DNA of 42,289 bases, taken from positions 1 through 42,289 of the forward strand of contig CAICTM010000935.1 of assembly GCA_903772945.1 (NCBI GenBank), written 5' to 3'. This document shows positions 40,875-42,289 of this stretch, piece after piece. Both the position numbers and the translations under genes were made by a program. The stretch comes from Seminavis robusta (Eukaryota > Bacillariophyta > Bacillariophyceae > Naviculales > Naviculaceae). Position 1 is the first letter of the stretch, and each line of letters opens with the position of its first letter. Under the pieces are notes generated by a model. That model had not been told where the DNA came from and did no database searches. It saw only the letters and a program-made list of their open reading frames with translations.

Positions 40875-42289
40875 GATATTGCAGGCAGGGAAGGGGCTAG
40901 CTAGAGTGGGGAGGGAGAGGGCAGGGACCGTCTACTAGAGAGCGCCACCTCTGAGGGACGTTTTGGGGGGGTTAGGCGCAGAAGAGGGGGAAGAGAAGAG
41001 AGAAGAAGAGGAGGAAGATTCCCAGTTCCTGTTCAGATTTGGGGGTGACCATAAAGTCGCATCCTCATCTCTAACCAGATCTATGAAAAGAGGGGAAATG
41101 GCAGAACGATGCCAGCCCCTCCTCCAAAGTGTCAGCAAGGCTTATGCACCCGGTACCTGAAGTGTCAGCAGGTGCGTACTTCAATTCGATTCGACTTTCA
41201 CACTCAATTTGACTCAAGTTTGATTGGACAATGATGCTTCATCTAAGAAGCGCATTTTTAGGTAGTGCGAAAACGGGAGCACCCCTACCATACCATTCCA
41301 CGTGTTTGGCATATAAAATCGTGCCGTCGCTGGTTAAAGCTTTGGTAGTAATTCAGCAGTTTCGGAAGGTGAGGTCATCCAACCGGATCCGACGAGCTCC
41401 TGATTTGTAAGGTAGCATGCATGATAACATACAGCCACGACCTTGCCAACCCAGTCCTGCCCTTTCGGTTACTTAGGTATGCGTATGTATTTAGGAGGAA
41501 AACTACATACAGAATGCACCAGGACGAGTTTACGGATTGCTAAGTACAATCTCATTTTATAAGATCGAGCCACTCCAGAGCCCAGAAACTGTCGATTGGA
41601 ACCTCAGAAGCCACATTTTTGACGGTGTCTAGTACGTTCTATATGCTAAAAAGTAATGTCTGTAAGCTACCAGTTGATTTGTACCTATCTACAAATGGTT
41701 TGGTATCGTTGTGAGTACTGTGATGATTGGTTTAAGAACCAGAGAGCTCTATCAAGTCACATACAAGCCTATCAACCTTATTGTCTGAATTGTTGATATT
41801 TCTGTTGTCAGGAGGTCTCTTGATCCTTGTTTGCTTTCCTGGTTGTCGTTTTGTATGATTGTGGCCACGGATCCTTCGCTATTGGATTCCTCATCACTGT
41901 CAGTTTCATCCGATCCTCGTCTGTGGCTTCCTGATCTCGTCCTCCGCATCTACCTTCTCTGCCTTCCCTAATACCGTCACTTTGGTTGCAATTTGTGCAT
42001 CCGCTGCCTGTTTTCTATCATCCTCGTCGTCATCCTCATTTCGTCGTCCTCATCCTCATCTTTAGAACCAGTACGATCAACATTCAAGGGTCCCATTCCA
42101 TTGGATCATCTTCCTCTTGCATCTCTTGTGGAAGTCCTGACTGGATTCTTTCCTCTTCCTGTGTTGTTGGTGTTGTGCCCTTGCGGGCCTCCCATGTCAG
42201 TAGCACCTAGATCTCAGCCCTTGCCCTGGATCTACTCCTTCTTGTTAGTCCAGTGTCAATGCCCAGCACTCTGTTCCGTGCCTCAATAC
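40875..42289. other. Right edge of window, no gene recognised
   Basis: A minus-strand frame at 41752-41949 is rich in Ser/Asp/Glu/Arg. Neighbouring minus-strand text up to about 42170 reads Gln-Glu-Met-Gln-Glu-Glu-Asp-Asp-Pro-Met-Glu-Trp and similar acidic phrases in different frames, so a broken acidic gene or gag-like remnant may extend past the window. A G/A-rich tract lies at 40970-41030. Nothing can be named. Confidence 0.35.

Noticed and set aside
35441..40880. Target-site duplication of the LTR element
   Set aside because: GAATAC on the left and GATATT on the right share too few bases to call.

Overview
The window looks like nuclear DNA of a stramenopile alga, most probably a raphid pennate diatom (Seminavis-like). 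The support is indirect. Genes are widely spaced with few short GT-AG introns. A plastid presequence carries the diatom-type aromatic cleavage motif (Cys-Ala-Phe). The Copia-type element has the reverse transcriptase and RNase H features usual in diatoms. Intergenic DNA is crowded with short palindromes built from GTAC and CTAG. No ribosomal RNA, tRNA or CRISPR was recognised.

Layout. 1-2600 is a graveyard: a frameshifted Uma2-like (PD-(D/E)xK fold) gene at 336-1363 and a broken CRESS-DNA virus-type replication gene (Rep) at 2005-2600. 2601-8490 is repeat-rich and nearly gene-free, with one small acidic protein at 4329-4625. 8492-10473 is a two-exon secreted C-type-lectin plus von Willebrand D protein. 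A near-identical copy lies in opposite orientation at 31571-33553.

Between the two copies sit the main housekeeping and signalling genes. These are a very large five-exon-scale receptor on the minus strand (11328-17453, four coding segments visible), a GalNAc-transferase-like type II Golgi enzyme (19434-21389), and a secreted or membrane protein with a Hedgehog-type autoprocessing (Hint/Hog) domain (22281-23210). They are followed by a frameshifted cysteine-rich secreted protein (24819-25396), an acidic secreted repeat protein (26213-27613), a plastid-targeted M32 carboxypeptidase (28081-29781) and, diverging from it, a coiled-coil protein (30174-30914). From about 33.6 to 35.4 kb there is non-coding DNA with striking palindrome arrays. 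35447-40874 is a decayed Copia-type LTR retrotransposon on the minus strand, bounded by two 147-bp LTRs. The last 1.4 kb holds nothing I can name.

How the parts relate. This is a eukaryotic region, so no operon logic applies. Several products enter the secretory pathway (lectin-VWD pair, GalNAc-T-like enzyme, Hint protein, cysteine-rich and acidic-repeat proteins, the receptor), which fits cell-surface or extracellular-matrix biology, but co-location is not evidence of a pathway. The most unusual items are four. The receptor has two consecutive TM-Cache-TM-HAMP units followed by TPR and a degenerate VWA-like end, with no kinase or cyclase. The Hint protein has no Hedge ligand. There is an endogenous Rep fossil. 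The lectin-VWD genes form an inverted pair whose bodies are almost identical while their promoters have diverged.
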